A stretch of 64,000 nt of DNA from an uncultured Collinsella sp. (GTDB lineage: Bacteria; Actinomycetota; Coriobacteriia; Coriobacteriales; Coriobacteriaceae). The notes under the pieces were generated by a model. The model was not told the origin of the DNA. It was given only the letters and a program-made list of their open reading frames with translations, and did no database searches. Where the stretch lies: assembly GCA_902494585.1 (NCBI GenBank), contig CABUUD010000002.1:1-64000 (forward strand). The letters are read 5' to 3'. Shown in pieces: positions 63,813 to 64,000 of this stretch. A program made the position numbers and the translations under genes. Each line of letters begins with the position of its first letter. The first letter of the stretch is position 1.

Positions 63813-64000
63813 ATGGCTGTTATTGATGTGCTGCCTTCGGATGGGAAGGTTATTGACGAGGGCCCTGTTGGTTGCTCTGTTGATGTTTGCTGTGATGATT
63901 TTCGCCATCTCGATATTGGGCTACCGCCTGAGATTCTTCGTCTTAAGGATGCCGGGTATTTGACGCAGGCTGTTGCTGCCTGCGATCGCCTTTTGGAGCA
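63813..64000 (+). CDS. N-terminal fragment of an unidentified protein
   Basis: An ORF from ATG runs off the window after 62 codons. The sequence is soluble, with three Cys near residues 21-27 and an LPPEILRLKDAGYL helix. Third positions are T-rich, unlike fba and the genes before it, which suggests low expression or transfer. The stretch is too short to name a family. Confidence 0.5.
   Translation, partial: MAVIDVLPSDGKVIDEGPVGCSVDVCCDDFRHLDIGLPPEILRLKDAGYLTQAVAACDRLLE

Noticed and set aside
1..64000. CRISPR arrays, tRNA or rRNA genes, prophage
   Set aside because: No regularly spaced direct repeats, no tRNA T-loop with acceptor pairing, and no integrase, capsid or terminase genes were seen.

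Overview
The window is about 60% G+C, gene-dense bacterial chromosome with short intergenic gaps and no rRNA, tRNA or CRISPR array that I can see. The gene set fits an anaerobic gut actinobacterium of the class Coriobacteriia, most likely Collinsella or a close relative. This is inferred from an N-terminal-rubredoxin rubrerythrin, a lactate/glycolate dehydrogenase with ferredoxin-fused EtfA, a long single-chain PurL, a liv operon, a LAQTG-type surface protein and a RecJ-helicase fusion. No marker gene was compared, so the genus is not proven.

Layout. 1-2.7 kb: end of a MocR-type regulator and a nuclease-like orphan, each ending inside a copy of a 123-bp inverted-repeat element. 2.7-6.2 kb: rubrerythrin diverging from an alcohol/aldehyde dehydrogenase pair. 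6.2-10.4 kb: candidate antisense small RNA, then HIRAN, a tiny acidic protein, a phosphoesterase, a ChbG-like deacetylase and a DUF2130 protein. 10.4-20 kb: a DUF3516-type helicase, a TrmB-like and a Trm9-like methyltransferase, an HTH/DUF4097 pair, Elp3 and a spermidine-synthase-like protein. 20-25.6 kb: a three-gene minus-strand cassette (TerB-N/TerB-C protein, BrxD-like ATPase, Lhr/BrxHI-like helicase) that looks like a DNA-processing or anti-phage module. 25.7-29.7 kb: DUF554 and five small exported or surface-type genes. 30-33.7 kb: FAD dehydrogenase plus EtfB and EtfA. 33.7-47.2 kb: HD protein, AzlCD, KdgT, GGDEF, DMT exporter, PurL, Kef-type antiporter, SDR and homoserine dehydrogenase. 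47.4-52.9 kb: a collapsed livK remnant followed by intact livKHMGF. 53-64 kb: CutC, a GalT-like protein, a BASS transporter, a short leader ORF with a RecJ-RecQ-like fusion, Rel, an MBL hydrolase, class II aldolase, a large hairpin/tandem repeat and the start of one more gene.

How the genes may work together. Elp3 and the Trm9-like methyltransferase suggest a eukaryote-style wobble-uridine modification route (cm5U to mcm5U). The dehydrogenase/EtfAB trio suggests flavin-based electron confurcation during 2-hydroxyacid oxidation. The TerB/BrxD/helicase cassette and the RecJ-helicase fusion are the strongest DNA-processing candidates. Several intergenic hairpin families (the 123-bp element, hairpins with a GGGACAGG loop, the 97-bp tandem unit) recur and are not explained by the genes. 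All family assignments come from reading motifs by eye; no database search was run.
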